Translations under genes and position numbers: made by a program | Part shown: piece by piece, positions 25,427-33,709 of the stretch | Layout: each line of letters opens with the position of its first letter | Position numbering within the stretch: position 1 is the stretch's first letter | Assembly: GCA_963836015.1 (NCBI GenBank) | Contig: CAWIIF010000015.1 | Span: 434,001 to 498,000 of the forward strand | Source: CAWCDJ01 sp963836015 | Lineage (GTDB): Bacteria; Acidobacteriota; Terriglobia; Bryobacterales; Bryobacteraceae | Length of the DNA: 64,000 nucleotides | Direction of reading: 5' to 3' | Notes under the pieces: generated by a model | What the model was told of the DNA's origin: nothing | What the model saw: the letters and a program-made list of their open reading frames with translations, nothing else | Database searches by the model: none

Positions 25427-27020
25427 CTAGCTCTTAAATTCCAGCGAGCGCGCGAACCGCACCGCCGGATTTTCGCGAAGCTGCGCCAGCACCGATTCGG
25501 GCACCAGCTCGTCGGTCGAGACCACGGCCACGGCTTCGAGCGGCTCGCCCGGCGCGGTAGCAGCCTCGCGACGACCCAGCGAGAAATTGGCGATGTTGAT
25601 GCGAGTTCTTCCCAAGCACCGTGCCCACGTGGCCGATCACGCCCGGCACGTCCTGGTTCTTCATGAAGATCAGGCAGCCCGAGAGCCCGACTTCGCAGAA
25701 AATGCCGTCCACCTGGGTCAGCCGGGGCTTGCCCAGGAAGACCGCGCCTTCCACGGCCGTGACGCCCGTGCCGGTTTCGAGCTCGATGCGGATCGAATCG
25801 GTGTGCACGGCCCGCGGCTCCAGCACCTCGGCCACGTCCCACCCGCGCTGATCCGCGAGTTGAACGGCATTCACCAGGTTCACCCTGCGGTCGCTCGACC
25901 GGCTGAGCAGGCCGGCCAGTCCGGCATTCCGCAGCAGGTTGGTGTTGTTGCCCGCGATATCGCCGAAATACACCAGCCTTACGCGCGCCGGGTTGCCGGT
26001 GGCGATGTGCGCGGCGAAGTTTCCGAGCCGTTCGGCCAGCTCGGCGTAAGGGCCCAGCGCCCGGTACTGCTCGGGCGAGAGCGCCGGCATGTTGACGGCG
26101 TTGATGGCCACCCCGTTCTTCAGGTACTCCACCACCTGCTCGGCGATGCGGACACCCACGATCTCCTGCGCCTCTTCGGTGGATCCGCCGATGTGCGGCG
26201 TGGCCAGCACGGCCCCGGTCGCGAATAGCGGATTATCGGCCGTCACCGGCTCCTTCGCAAACACGTCGAGCGAAGCGTCGGCCACTTTGCCGGAGGCGAT
26301 GGCTTCCTGGAGCGCGGCTTCGTCGATCAGCTCGCCGCGCGCGCAGTTGACGATGCGGACGCCGTTCTTCATCTGCGCGAAGGCTTCGCGCGAGAGCATG
26401 CCCTGCGTCTCGGGGGTGGCCGCCACGTGAAGCGTAATGTAATCGGAGGCGGCGTAGAGGGCGGGCAGGCCGACCAGCTCGACGCCCAGATCCTGCGCGA
26501 TCTTGGCGGTGACGTAGGGGTCGTGCGCCACGATCCGCATTTCAAAGGCGCGTGCCCGCTTCACCACTTCACGCCCGATGCTGCCGAGGCCGATGATGCC
26601 GAGCGTCTTGCCGCGCAGCTCGTTGCCCAGGAACTTCTTCTTCTCCCACTTGCCGGCGCGCGTGGAGGCGTTGGCTCCCGGAATATGGCGCGCCATCGCC
26701 AGCATCAGCGCCAGCGTGTGTTCGGCAACCGAAATGGCGTTTCCGCCCGGGGTGTTCATCACCAGCACGCCGGCGGCCGTGGCGGCGTCGAGATCGACAT
26801 TGTCCACCCCGACCCCCGCGCGTCCGATGACGCGCAGCTTCGGCGCCTTTTCCAGCACCTGCTGATTGACCTGCACGGCGCTGCGCACCAGCAGGGCATC
26901 GGCTTCGCACAGGTATTGGGTGTATTCCTTCGGGTTCGAAACGATCGTGTTCCAGCCGGGCTGGGATTGAAACAACTCGATTCCGGCCGGCGCGAGAGGC
27001 TCGGCAACCAGTATGTTCAT
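25427..27020 (-). CDS. serA: D-3-phosphoglycerate dehydrogenase with an apparent frameshift in the ACT domain
   Basis: The first step of serine synthesis: 3-phosphoglycerate to phosphohydroxypyruvate with NAD. From the ATG at 27020 the frame gives the catalytic and NAD domains (GRAGVGVDNVDLDAATAAG, LGIIGLGSIGREVVKRA, VNCARGELIDEAAL, LATPHIGGSTEEAQEI), then the ASB domain and the start of the ACT domain (KNQDVPGVIGHVGTVLG). At 25611-25613 the frame breaks: the main frame becomes Arg-rich nonsense to 25434, while the next frame continues with RINIANFSLGRREAA and ends properly at 25427. Removing one G of the GGG restores a 530-residue SerA of normal length. It is either a real mutation or a sequence error. 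Confidence 0.85.
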
Positions 27021-27032
27021 AAGCTTGGCTCG

Positions 27033-27053
27033 GGGGCGGACCGGATCCGCCCC
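27033..27053. other. Hairpin between the aminotransferase gene and serA
   Basis: GGGGCGGA-5 nt-TCCGCCCC is a perfect 8-bp stem in the 41-bp gap between the aminotransferase stop and the serA start on the minus strand. There is no T-run; it may be a processing or attenuation hairpin. Confidence 0.45.
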
Positions 27054-27061
27054 TCACGGTA

Positions 27062-28234
27062 TTACGCGTTGACGGTCTGCGGCTCGACGGCGGCCTGCTG
27101 GTAGACTTCCTGCACCGCGGCCACTCCGGAGCCGTAGGGCACCGGGAATCCGTTGGCATTGAGAATGATCTCCAGGCCGGCGATGACGGCGAAAAGATCG
27201 GCGAAATCGAAGTAGCCCAGGTGCGCGATGCGGAAGATCTGGCCTTTCATCGAGCCCTGTCCGTTGGCGATGATGGCGCCGAAGCGGTTGCGGAACTCCT
27301 TGACGATGACCGAGGAATCCATCCCCGCCGGGGCTTTCACGGCGGTGACCGACGAGCCCGGCGACCCGGCCGCGAACAGCTCGAGCCCCAGCTTCACCAT
27401 GGCGGCGCGCGTGGCCTGGGCCAGCAATTGTGCGTTCTCGATCAGCTTCGCCATGCCGAGCTGCTTCACATATTTCAAAGCTTCGGCCAGCGCCAGGATG
27501 AGCGAAGTGGAGGGAGTCCAGCTCGATTCGCCGGCGTCGCCGCTCTTCTTTTCCTTCTTGAAATTGAAGTAGAAGTGCGGCAGCGTGGCGGTATCGGCGA
27601 ACTTCCAGGCCTTGGGGCTGATCGAAAGAAACGCCAGGCCGGGAGGAATCATGAAGGCCTTCTGCGACCCGCCGATCACCACGTCGAGGCCCCAGCCGTC
27701 GATATCGAGCGGCATGGTGCCGAGCCCGGTGATGGCGTCCACCACCAGGATGGCATCGGTCTTCTTCACGGCGGCAGCCATGGCGCGGATGTCGTGGGCC
27801 GCGCCGGTGGAGGTTTCCGAAGCCTGTACGAAAACCGCCTTGACCGAGGGTTCCGCCGCCAACGCCTTTTCGACCTGTTGCGGGGTGACCACCTGGCCGT
27901 AAGGAACCGTCAGTACGGTGGCTTCCAGGCCGTAGGCTTTGGCGATTTCCGCCCAGCGCTCGCCGAACTTTCCGGCCACGCACACGATCACCTTGTCGCC
28001 CCGCGAGAGCAGGTTCGACACGGTGGCGTCCATGGCGCCGGTACCGGAGGCGCAGAACATCAGCACATCATTCGTGGTCCCCATCACCTCCTTGAGATCC
28101 GCCAGGCAGGAACGGTAGGCCTTGCGGAAATCCTCGGTGCGATGGTGAATGTCCGACGCCATCATCGCGTGCAGGGCAGGCGGATAAAGAGGGGTCGGAC
28201 CGGGTGTGAGTAAGCGTTGTTTTCGAATGTACAT
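27062..28234 (-). CDS. Class V aminotransferase (serine/alanine-glyoxylate/phosphoserine type)
   Basis: A 390-residue PLP enzyme of the alanine-glyoxylate/serine-pyruvate aminotransferase family. It begins LLTPGPTPLYPPALHAM. PLP contacts are in MFCASGTGAMDATVSNLL and VVDAITGLGTMPLDID, and the Schiff-base lysine is in VVIGGSQKAFMIPPGL. The C-terminal part has IFRIAHLGYFDFADLF. The gene lies directly before serA on the same strand (41-bp gap), so it may serve as the transaminase of the serine pathway in place of serC; this is contextual inference. It is divergent from yqeY with only 32 bp between starts. Serine-glyoxylate transaminase is the main alternative. Confidence 0.85.
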   Translation of the reverse strand: MYIRKQRLLTPGPTPLYPPALHAMMASDIHHRTEDFRKAYRSCLADLKEVMGTTNDVLMFCASGTGAMDATVSNLLSRGDKVIVCVAGKFGERWAEIAKAYGLEATVLTVPYGQVVTPQQVEKALAAEPSVKAVFVQASETSTGAAHDIRAMAAAVKKTDAILVVDAITGLGTMPLDIDGWGLDVVIGGSQKAFMIPPGLAFLSISPKAWKFADTATLPHFYFNFKKEKKSGDAGESSWTPSTSLILALAEALKYVKQLGMAKLIENAQLLAQATRAAMVKLGLELFAAGSPGSSVTAVKAPAGMDSSVIVKEFRNRFGAIIANGQGSMKGQIFRIAHLGYFDFADLFAVIAGLEIILNANGFPVPYGSGVAAVQEVYQQAAVEPQTVNA

Positions 28235-28266
28235 CGTGAGGGTAGTCCTTTAGAATAGCAGACATC

Positions 28267-28713
28267 ATGCCCCTCATTGACCAGGTGCAGCAGGACATGG
28301 TTGCGGCCATGAAGAGCAGGGACGAGGCGCGGCTCAGCGCGCTTCGCATGATCAAAGCCGCCCTCATGAAGGCCAAGGTGGATTCTCCCAAGCCGCTCGA
28401 CGAAGCGGCCGAGATGCAGATTCTGAAATCCCTCATCAAGCAGCGCGTCGACGCCGCGGAGATGTTTCACAAGGCCGGGCGGGCCGAGCAGGCCGCCAAA
28501 GAGGAGGCCGAGAAGGCGCTGATCGAAACCTACCTTCCCGCGGGAGCGTCCCCTGAGGAGATCGAAGCCGCGATTGCCGGGGCCCTGGCGGAAACGGGGA
28601 TTACCTCGCTCAAGCAGATGGGCGTCGTGATGAAGGCCGCACAATCCAGGCTGAAAGGAAAAACCGTGGACGGAAAAGCGCTGAGTGAGATGGTGAGGGC
28701 GCGACTTTCATGA
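28267..28713 (+). CDS. GatB/YqeY-domain protein
   Basis: A 148-residue, entirely helical cytosolic protein of the YqeY family, related to the tRNA-binding tail of GatB. Family landmarks are MKSRDEARLSALRMIKAAL near the N-terminus, ALIETYLPAGASPEEIE in the middle, and KQMGVVMKAAQSRLKGKTVD at the end. The family length is about 150 residues. The function is poorly defined; links to tRNA-dependent amidation or translation are suspected from the GatB relationship. Its stop overlaps the ATG of the OPT transporter (ATGA), so both are translated from one message. Confidence 0.88.
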   Translation: MPLIDQVQQDMVAAMKSRDEARLSALRMIKAALMKAKVDSPKPLDEAAEMQILKSLIKQRVDAAEMFHKAGRAEQAAKEEAEKALIETYLPAGASPEEIEAAIAGALAETGITSLKQMGVVMKAAQSRLKGKTVDGKALSEMVRARLS

Positions 28714-30749
28714 CGCCTCCGCAGGTGAATTCGCAGCGCCACCGGCCATATGTGCCGGAAGGCATGAAGATGAAGGAGTTTACGTGGCGCGCCCTGCTGC
28801 TGGGGCTCGTCATGACGGTCTTCCTGGGAGCCGCCAATGCTTACCTGGGGTTGAGGGCCGGTCAGACGATCGCGGCCACGTATCCGGCGGCGGTCATCGG
28901 AATGGCTATATTGCGGCTCTTCGGGGGGTCGATCCTGGAAGAGAACATCGCGCGAACCGCGGGCTCCATCGGCGAATCGGTGGCGGCCGGCGCGGTGTTC
29001 ACGCTGCCCGCGTTCTACATGGTGAAGGCCTGGCCGCAGTTCGATGCGCCGGGCGTGTATTGGAAGGCCACCTCGCTCATGCTGGTGGGGTCGGTGCTGG
29101 GCGTCCTGTTCGTTTCGCTGATCCGGCGGGTGATGGTGGAGGATCCGGAGCTGCCGTTCCCCGAATCGGTGGCGGCATCGGAGGTCCACAAAGCCGGGCA
29201 GGGCGGCGCGAAGGCCGCCAAATATCTCTTCTACAACATCGGCGTGGGCGCGCTGGTGTACCTCGGCGGGGCCTTCAGCCTTTTCGCGCCGGACCACGAT
29301 TTCTTTTTCAACGTAGGCCGGCTGGGCCGCAGCACGCTGGCGCTGGGACGCACCGGCACCAACCAGATTCTGGGCGCCGGGGGCGTCTCCACGTGCAGTG
29401 CCCCAACCATCAGCCCGGCGTATTTCGGCGTGGGATACATCATCGGGCCGGAGTTGGCAGCCCTCAATTTTTCAGGCAGCGTGCTGGCATGGGGACTCCT
29501 GATTCCGATCCTGATCTTCTTCCTGGGGCCGCAGTTGCAGGCCTACCTGCCGCCCGGAAGCGGAGACGCGGGTTGGCTGGGCCTGGCGAACAGCGCCTGG
29601 CTTTACATCGTTCGTCCCATAGCGGTGGGCGGCATGATGGTGGGCACGGTCTACACCCTGTTCCGCATGCGCAAGAGCCTGATGGTGGGGCTCGGCAAGG
29701 CGTTCAGCGAACTCCGCGGCAGCACCCCCCAGATGGAATCGGTGGTGCGCACCGAGCGTTACATGAGCTCGAAGGTCGTATTCGGGCTGATCGGCGTCAC
29801 CTTCCTGGTGATGTGCCTGCTGTACATGTATATGTCGGGGCTGATCGGCGGAGCCATCGCGGCGGCGCTGGTGATGCTGGTCGTGGGCTTCTTCTTCGCC
29901 ACCGTGTCGGGTTACCTGGTCGGCGTGATCGGGTCTTCCAACAACCCGATCTCCGGGTTGACGCTTTCGACGCTGGTGATCGCCGCGCTGTTGATGGTGA
30001 CGCTGGGCGTCTCGGGCATGAGCGGCGTCGTGGCGGTGCTGGCGGTGGCGGCGGTGGTGTGTGTTTCGTCGGCGGTCGCCGGCGAGCTACTGCAGGATTT
30101 CAAGGTCGGCTACATTCTGGGCGGCACGCCGCGCACGATTCAGATCGTGGAATTGATCGCGGTGGTGGTGGCCAGCCTGGTGATGTACTTCCCACTGCTG
30201 TGGCTGCATCAGGGCAACATCAACCAGGGCGGCATCGGCTTCGGGGACCGCGCTCTTTCGGCGCCGCAGGCCGGGCTGATGGCGTCGCTTGCGCAGGGCA
30301 TCGTGGGCGGCAATATGGCGTGGCCGCTGGTGGTGGCCGGAATCTGTTTCGGCATCGCCATGATCATGTTCAAGGTCCGCAGTCCGATGCTGGTCGCAAT
30401 CGGCATGTATCTGCCGTTCGGAACTACTTCGGCGATCTTCATGGGCGGAGTAATCCGCTGGATCAGCGATTCCATGCGCAAGCGGCAGGCGATGAACGAA
30501 GCGCAAACGGCGCGGGTGGAGAACGTCGGGATTCTGATCGCTTCGGGATTGATTGCCGGCGAGGCGCTGTCCGGCCTGGTGACCGGCTGGTTCAACTACA
30601 AGTACGGCAAGCTGCCGGCGGTCTTCGACCACCCATCCTATTGGGTGGGCGCGATTGTTATCGCGGTGGTCGCGTATGGGCTGGTGAAGATCCCGCTCAA
30701 CAATGCAGGCGACCCCAATGAGCCGGCGCCGCCGGTGGCGATAATGTAG
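28710..30749 (+). CDS. OPT-family oligopeptide transporter
   Basis: A 679-residue inner-membrane protein with about 14-16 hydrophobic helices. OPT features are EFTWRALLLGLVMTVFLGAA and YLGLRAGQTIAATYPAAVIG at the N-terminus, NIARTAGSIGESVAAGAVFT, IGSSNNPISGLTLSTLVIAA, and VRSPMLVAIGMYLPFGTTSA. The family takes up oligopeptides or metal-siderophore-like conjugates by proton symport; bacterial substrates are mostly unknown. The start overlaps the yqeY stop by four bases, and the next gene starts two bases after its stop. Confidence 0.9.
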   Translation: MTPPQVNSQRHRPYVPEGMKMKEFTWRALLLGLVMTVFLGAANAYLGLRAGQTIAATYPAAVIGMAILRLFGGSILEENIARTAGSIGESVAAGAVFTLPAFYMVKAWPQFDAPGVYWKATSLMLVGSVLGVLFVSLIRRVMVEDPELPFPESVAASEVHKAGQGGAKAAKYLFYNIGVGALVYLGGAFSLFAPDHDFFFNVGRLGRSTLALGRTGTNQILGAGGVSTCSAPTISPAYFGVGYIIGPELAALNFSGSVLAWGLLIPILIFFLGPQLQAYLPPGSGDAGWLGLANSAWLYIVRPIAVGGMMVGTVYTLFRMRKSLMVGLGKAFSELRGSTPQMESVVRTERYMSSKVVFGLIGVTFLVMCLLYMYMSGLIGGAIAAALVMLVVGFFFATVSGYLVGVIGSSNNPISGLTLSTLVIAALLMVTLGVSGMSGVVAVLAVAAVVCVSSAVAGELLQDFKVGYILGGTPRTIQIVELIAVVVASLVMYFPLLWLHQGNINQGGIGFGDRALSAPQAGLMASLAQGIVGGNMAWPLVVAGICFGIAMIMFKVRSPMLVAIGMYLPFGTTSAIFMGGVIRWISDSMRKRQAMNEAQTARVENVGILIASGLIAGEALSGLVTGWFNYKYGKLPAVFDHPSYWVGAIVIAVVAYGLVKIPLNNAGDPNEPAPPVAIM

Positions 30750-30751
30750 AT

Positions 30752-31012
30752 ATGCGCCCCGCCGACACATCGCAGGAAGCCTGGAAGGTGTTCCTGGAAT
30801 GCCAGCGGCGTCTCACGCCCTCGGAGAAGGTGAGGCGAGTCTACGAACTGTCGGACATGCTGCGCCGGCTGAATGCGGCCGGCATCCGCCTGCGCTATCC
30901 GCGGGCGAGCGAGCAGGAGGTCTTCCTCCGTGTCACGCGGCAGGCGCTGGGAGCGGAGCTCTTCCGGCGGGCTTACGGCGACGCGGTGACCGATGAACGC
31001 AGCCGCCTTTAG
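30752..31012 (+). CDS. Small partner protein of a nucleotidyltransferase-like gene
   Basis: An 86-residue helical, charged protein: AWKVFLECQRRLTPSEKVRR, VYELSDMLRRLNAAGIRLRY, PRASEQEVFLRVTRQALGAE. The layout (TPSEKxRRVxEL, then GIRxRYPxASExE) resembles a recurrent small hypothetical found beside nucleotidyltransferase genes, from general familiarity. It overlaps that gene by 20 bases here. It may form a two-gene toxin-antitoxin-like module, but neither half has been tested. There is no signal peptide. It begins two bases after the OPT stop. Confidence 0.6.
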   Translation: MRPADTSQEAWKVFLECQRRLTPSEKVRRVYELSDMLRRLNAAGIRLRYPRASEQEVFLRVTRQALGAELFRRAYGDAVTDERSRL

Positions 31013-31427
31013 TACCCTAATCGCCGCGTTCAACGAACTGAACATCCGTTACTCGGTGGTGGGGTCGGTTGCGTCTTCGGCCCATGGCATCGTTCGCGGA
31101 ACCCTGGATACCGACCTTTTGGCGCTCATTGTTCCGCTGCAAGCGGCCCGTCTCGCCTCTGCGCTGGGCAGGGAACGGGCGGTAGTCGTGTCGTTTCCCT
31201 TTCCGGAGGGCGCGGTCGAGGCGCGAGTCTCGACGGCGGAATACATACTACTCGCGAAACTGCGACGGTACGCCCTGGGAGGACAGGTTTCCGAACGGCA
31301 GTGGGGCGATATTACCGGGATTCTCGCAATCAACCGCTCGCTCGATTTCGACTATATGAAACTCTGGGCCGGACGACTGGGTGTCTCGCCGCTTTTGGAA
31401 CGGGCCGTTGCGGACGCGAAGGATTGA
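30993..31427 (+). CDS. Nucleotidyltransferase-fold protein (MNT/AbiEii-like)
   Basis: A 144-residue protein whose N-terminal half fits the minimal nucleotidyltransferase fold: RYSVVGSVASSAHGIVRGTL then DTDLLALIV, i.e. the G-S motif, conserved His-Gly, Arg and the paired Asp of metal binding (D-T-D-L). The C-terminal half is helical (YILLAKLRRYALGGQVSERQ, WGDITGILAIN). Such proteins transfer nucleotides to tRNA or proteins in toxin-antitoxin and abortive-infection settings, or are degenerate relatives. The 20-base overlap with the small upstream gene indicates coupled expression. The usual GG of the first motif is GS here. Confidence 0.65.
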   Translation: MNAAAFSTLIAAFNELNIRYSVVGSVASSAHGIVRGTLDTDLLALIVPLQAARLASALGRERAVVVSFPFPEGAVEARVSTAEYILLAKLRRYALGGQVSERQWGDITGILAINRSLDFDYMKLWAGRLGVSPLLERAVADAKD

Positions 31428-31428
31428 T

Positions 31429-31451
31429 GCCCGCTCCGTTGGGGAGCGGGC
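31429..31451. other. Hairpin between convergent genes
   Basis: GCCCGCTCC-5 nt-GGAGCGGGC is a 9-bp GC-rich stem in the 36-bp gap between the convergent nucleotidyltransferase and secreted-protein genes. No T-run follows on either strand, so if it ends transcription it is not a classical intrinsic terminator. Confidence 0.5.
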
Positions 31452-31463
31452 CTGCCCACTAAG

Positions 31464-32420
31464 CTACATCTTGCGTTCGACGCGCCGCGCGGCGTGCGCG
31501 TGCGGTTTCACGATCTGCTGAATCTGGTCTTCCGGAACCGTGAGGGTGACGTTGAGCAGGTTGCCCTGCGGCGTGATGGCCAGGCCGGCGATCAGGGTTT
31601 TCAAATTGGCATCGTTCTGGCCCTGCATCTGGGCGAGGCTGACCAGCAGCTTCAGGGCGTCGCCCATCGACTGGGCGTTCTGGGCGGTATCGGCAGTCGC
31701 CTGGGCGGTCACTACCACGTTGGCGCCGAACTTCACGCCGCCGGCGGCCTGCTGGATGCTCTGGAAGGCGGTGTTGGCCTGGCCGCCGACACCCGGCACG
31801 TTGGGAGCGCCGTTGGGCATCTTCAGTGACGAGGTGGGAATCAGGGAGACGGCCCAAGCGTCCTGGGAGCCGCTCCACTGGTTCACCTGCACGGTGAGGG
31901 CGGCGGGCAGCGGGGCGGGAGTGTGTTGGCGATCGATCGCGCCCTTGACGCTGGCGATGTCGCCGGCTACGAACAGGGTGGGGCTGAGGAACGCGACGCC
32001 GTGTTCGGCTTTGGGATCTTCCAGAATGGTCACGCCGGCGTAGGTCTCGGTGGAGGCGCCGTGCTGGGTGGCCAAGGCGAGAATTTTGGCCGTGTCGAAA
32101 TTGCCGCGGGCCATCGCCAGCCCGGAATGGCTCCCTGGCGTGCCGTTGGAGGCGACCAGCACCTCGTGAACGTCACGAGTCGGGTCGAAGCCGGTCTGGT
32201 TGGTGAGTTCCTGCAGGTGGGTATCCTGCGATGACTGGATCAGCCCCAGCACATATTGGCCGAACGGACTGGTTTTCGCCTGGTCCACGTTGACGCCCGC
32301 CAGAACCTTTGCGTCGGGCATCACCAGGTTCAGGAGCTGCGGATCGGCTGCCTTGGCGGGCAGCACGGTGGTCAACACGGTAGCGAGTGTCGCGGTGGTC
32401 AGAAGAATTCGTGCGTTCAT
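31464..32420 (-). CDS. Secreted protein of unknown function
   Basis: A 318-residue protein with a clear signal peptide (MNARILLTTATLATVLTTVL, cleavage after PAKAA). The mature part alternates beta segments and short helices: VMPDAKVLAGVNVDQAKTS, GFDPTRDVHEVLVASNG, GVTILEDPKAEHGVAFLSPT, MGDALKLLVSLAQMQ. The last residues are His/Arg-rich (HAHAARRVERKM). I recognise the style of Acidobacterial proteins of this size, but no named domain. It stands alone, convergent with the nucleotidyltransferase gene. Probably periplasmic. Confidence 0.65.
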   Translation of the reverse strand: MNARILLTTATLATVLTTVLPAKAADPQLLNLVMPDAKVLAGVNVDQAKTSPFGQYVLGLIQSSQDTHLQELTNQTGFDPTRDVHEVLVASNGTPGSHSGLAMARGNFDTAKILALATQHGASTETYAGVTILEDPKAEHGVAFLSPTLFVAGDIASVKGAIDRQHTPAPLPAALTVQVNQWSGSQDAWAVSLIPTSSLKMPNGAPNVPGVGGQANTAFQSIQQAAGGVKFGANVVVTAQATADTAQNAQSMGDALKLLVSLAQMQGQNDANLKTLIAGLAITPQGNLLNVTLTVPEDQIQQIVKPHAHAARRVERKM

Positions 32421-32482
32421 AACATTCAGGACGAGGCCCTTTCCTCATTATTAACGCAATCCGGGGCGCGGAAGTTCGCGGT

Positions 32483-33616
32483 TCAGCGGCCGACCGGGAT
32501 CTGGTCCACAATTTCGATGCCAAACCCTTCCAGTGCCACGATTTTGCGGGGATGGTTGGTGAGCAGCCGGATGGTGTGGAGACCCAGGTCGGAGAGGATC
32601 TGGGCGCCGATGCCGTGCTCGTGCTGGAGTTGCCGCTGGCCGGCCTCGCCTTTGTAATGCATGAAATCCCGGCCGTGCGAGACCATACGCGGCGCTCCCG
32701 AAAGGTCGCGTTCGATACGGAATCCAGGACCGCTCTCGTGCAGGTAAACCAGCACCCCGGTTCCCTCATCGGCGATGGCGCGCAGGGAATCCCGGATCAA
32801 CCGGTGGCAGTCGCAGGCGGTTGCGCCGAAGACGTCGCCGTACAGACACCGGGAGTGCATGCGGACCAGCACACCCTCGCGGCCTTCGACGTCGCCCCGC
32901 ACCAGGGCCAAGTGATATTCGGGGTTCAGGTCGGTGGCATAGGCGACCGTGCGAAACTCACCGAACTCGGTTTCGATGCAGCCTTCGGCGGCGCGCCGCA
33001 CGAACTTCTCGTGCTTCAGGCGATAGCGGATCATCTCCGCGACCGAGATCATCTTCAGGCCGTGGCGGGCGCAGAACCCTTCGAGCTGCGGGACGCGCGC
33101 CATGGTGCCGTCCTCGTTCATGATTTCGCAGATCACGCCGGCGGGGGTGAGCCCGGCCATGCGGGCAAGGTCCACGGAGGCCTCGGTCTGGCCGGCCCGG
33201 ACCAGCACGCCGCCTTCGCGCGCGCGCAGGGGGAAGACGTGGCCGGGACGCGCCAGGTCGGCGGGGCGGCACTGCGGGTCGAGGGTGGTCAGGATGGTGC
33301 GGGTGCGGTCGGCGGCGGAGATGCCGGTGGTCACACCTTCTCGGGCGTCGATCGATTCGCAGAAAGCGGTGCCGAAGTTCGAGGTGTTGGTGGGGCTCAT
33401 CAGCGGCAGGCGCAGGTAGTCGCACCGCTCGGGGGTGAGAGTGAGGCAGACCAGGCCGCGGCCGTGGGTGGCCATGAAGTTGATGATCTCGGGCGTGACC
33501 TTTTCGGCCGCGATGGTGAGGTCGCCTTCGTTCTCCCGGTCTTCGTCGTCCACCACCACCAGTATGCGTCCGGCGCGGATCTCCTCAATTGCCTCCGGGA
33601 CGGAGATGAAAGGCAT
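32483..33616 (-). CDS. ribBA: RibBA-type riboflavin protein: intact DHBP synthase, degenerate GTP cyclohydrolase II half
   Basis: A 377-residue fusion. Residues 1-205 are 3,4-dihydroxy-2-butanone 4-phosphate synthase with intact catalytic motifs (VVDDEDRENEGDL, TGISAADRTRTI, PGHVFPLRAREGGV). Residues 206-377 are the GTP cyclohydrolase II-like part. Its zinc cysteines are kept (RMHSRCLYGDVFGATACDC), but the QEGRGIGL / NKxxAY / ANxxLGFxxDxRxY block is replaced by HESGPGFRIERDLSG and unrelated sequence; GIGAQILSDLGL and RLLTNHPRK remain. The first half should make DHBP; GTP cyclohydrolase activity is doubtful. No FMN riboswitch-like sequence fits in the short 93-bp upstream gap. Confidence 0.85.
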   Translation of the reverse strand: MPFISVPEAIEEIRAGRILVVVDDEDRENEGDLTIAAEKVTPEIINFMATHGRGLVCLTLTPERCDYLRLPLMSPTNTSNFGTAFCESIDAREGVTTGISAADRTRTILTTLDPQCRPADLARPGHVFPLRAREGGVLVRAGQTEASVDLARMAGLTPAGVICEIMNEDGTMARVPQLEGFCARHGLKMISVAEMIRYRLKHEKFVRRAAEGCIETEFGEFRTVAYATDLNPEYHLALVRGDVEGREGVLVRMHSRCLYGDVFGATACDCHRLIRDSLRAIADEGTGVLVYLHESGPGFRIERDLSGAPRMVSHGRDFMHYKGEAGQRQLQHEHGIGAQILSDLGLHTIRLLTNHPRKIVALEGFGIEIVDQIPVGR

Positions 33617-33709
33617 AATTCATTGTATCCATTAGACCTTGGGTACTCCGCGGCGTGTAGCTGGGCTAAGATGGAAACTGGACGGTTCTCTCCGCATTGA
33701 GATTCGCCG

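Noticed and set aside
25605..25620. Programmed ribosomal frameshift in serA
   Set aside because: Only a three-base G run, no slippery heptamer or downstream structure that I can see, and serA is not known to use frameshifting.
28784..30721. 645-codon frame in the alternative phase of the OPT transporter
   Set aside because: Arg/Gly-rich, low-complexity product typical of a shifted frame; the OPT frame has clear membrane helices and family motifs.
31429..31451. Rho-independent terminator between convergent genes
   Set aside because: Strong stem but no T-run on either strand; listed only as a hairpin.
33617..33709. FMN riboswitch upstream of ribBA
   Set aside because: The gap is 93 bases and lacks the conserved RFN element sequences.
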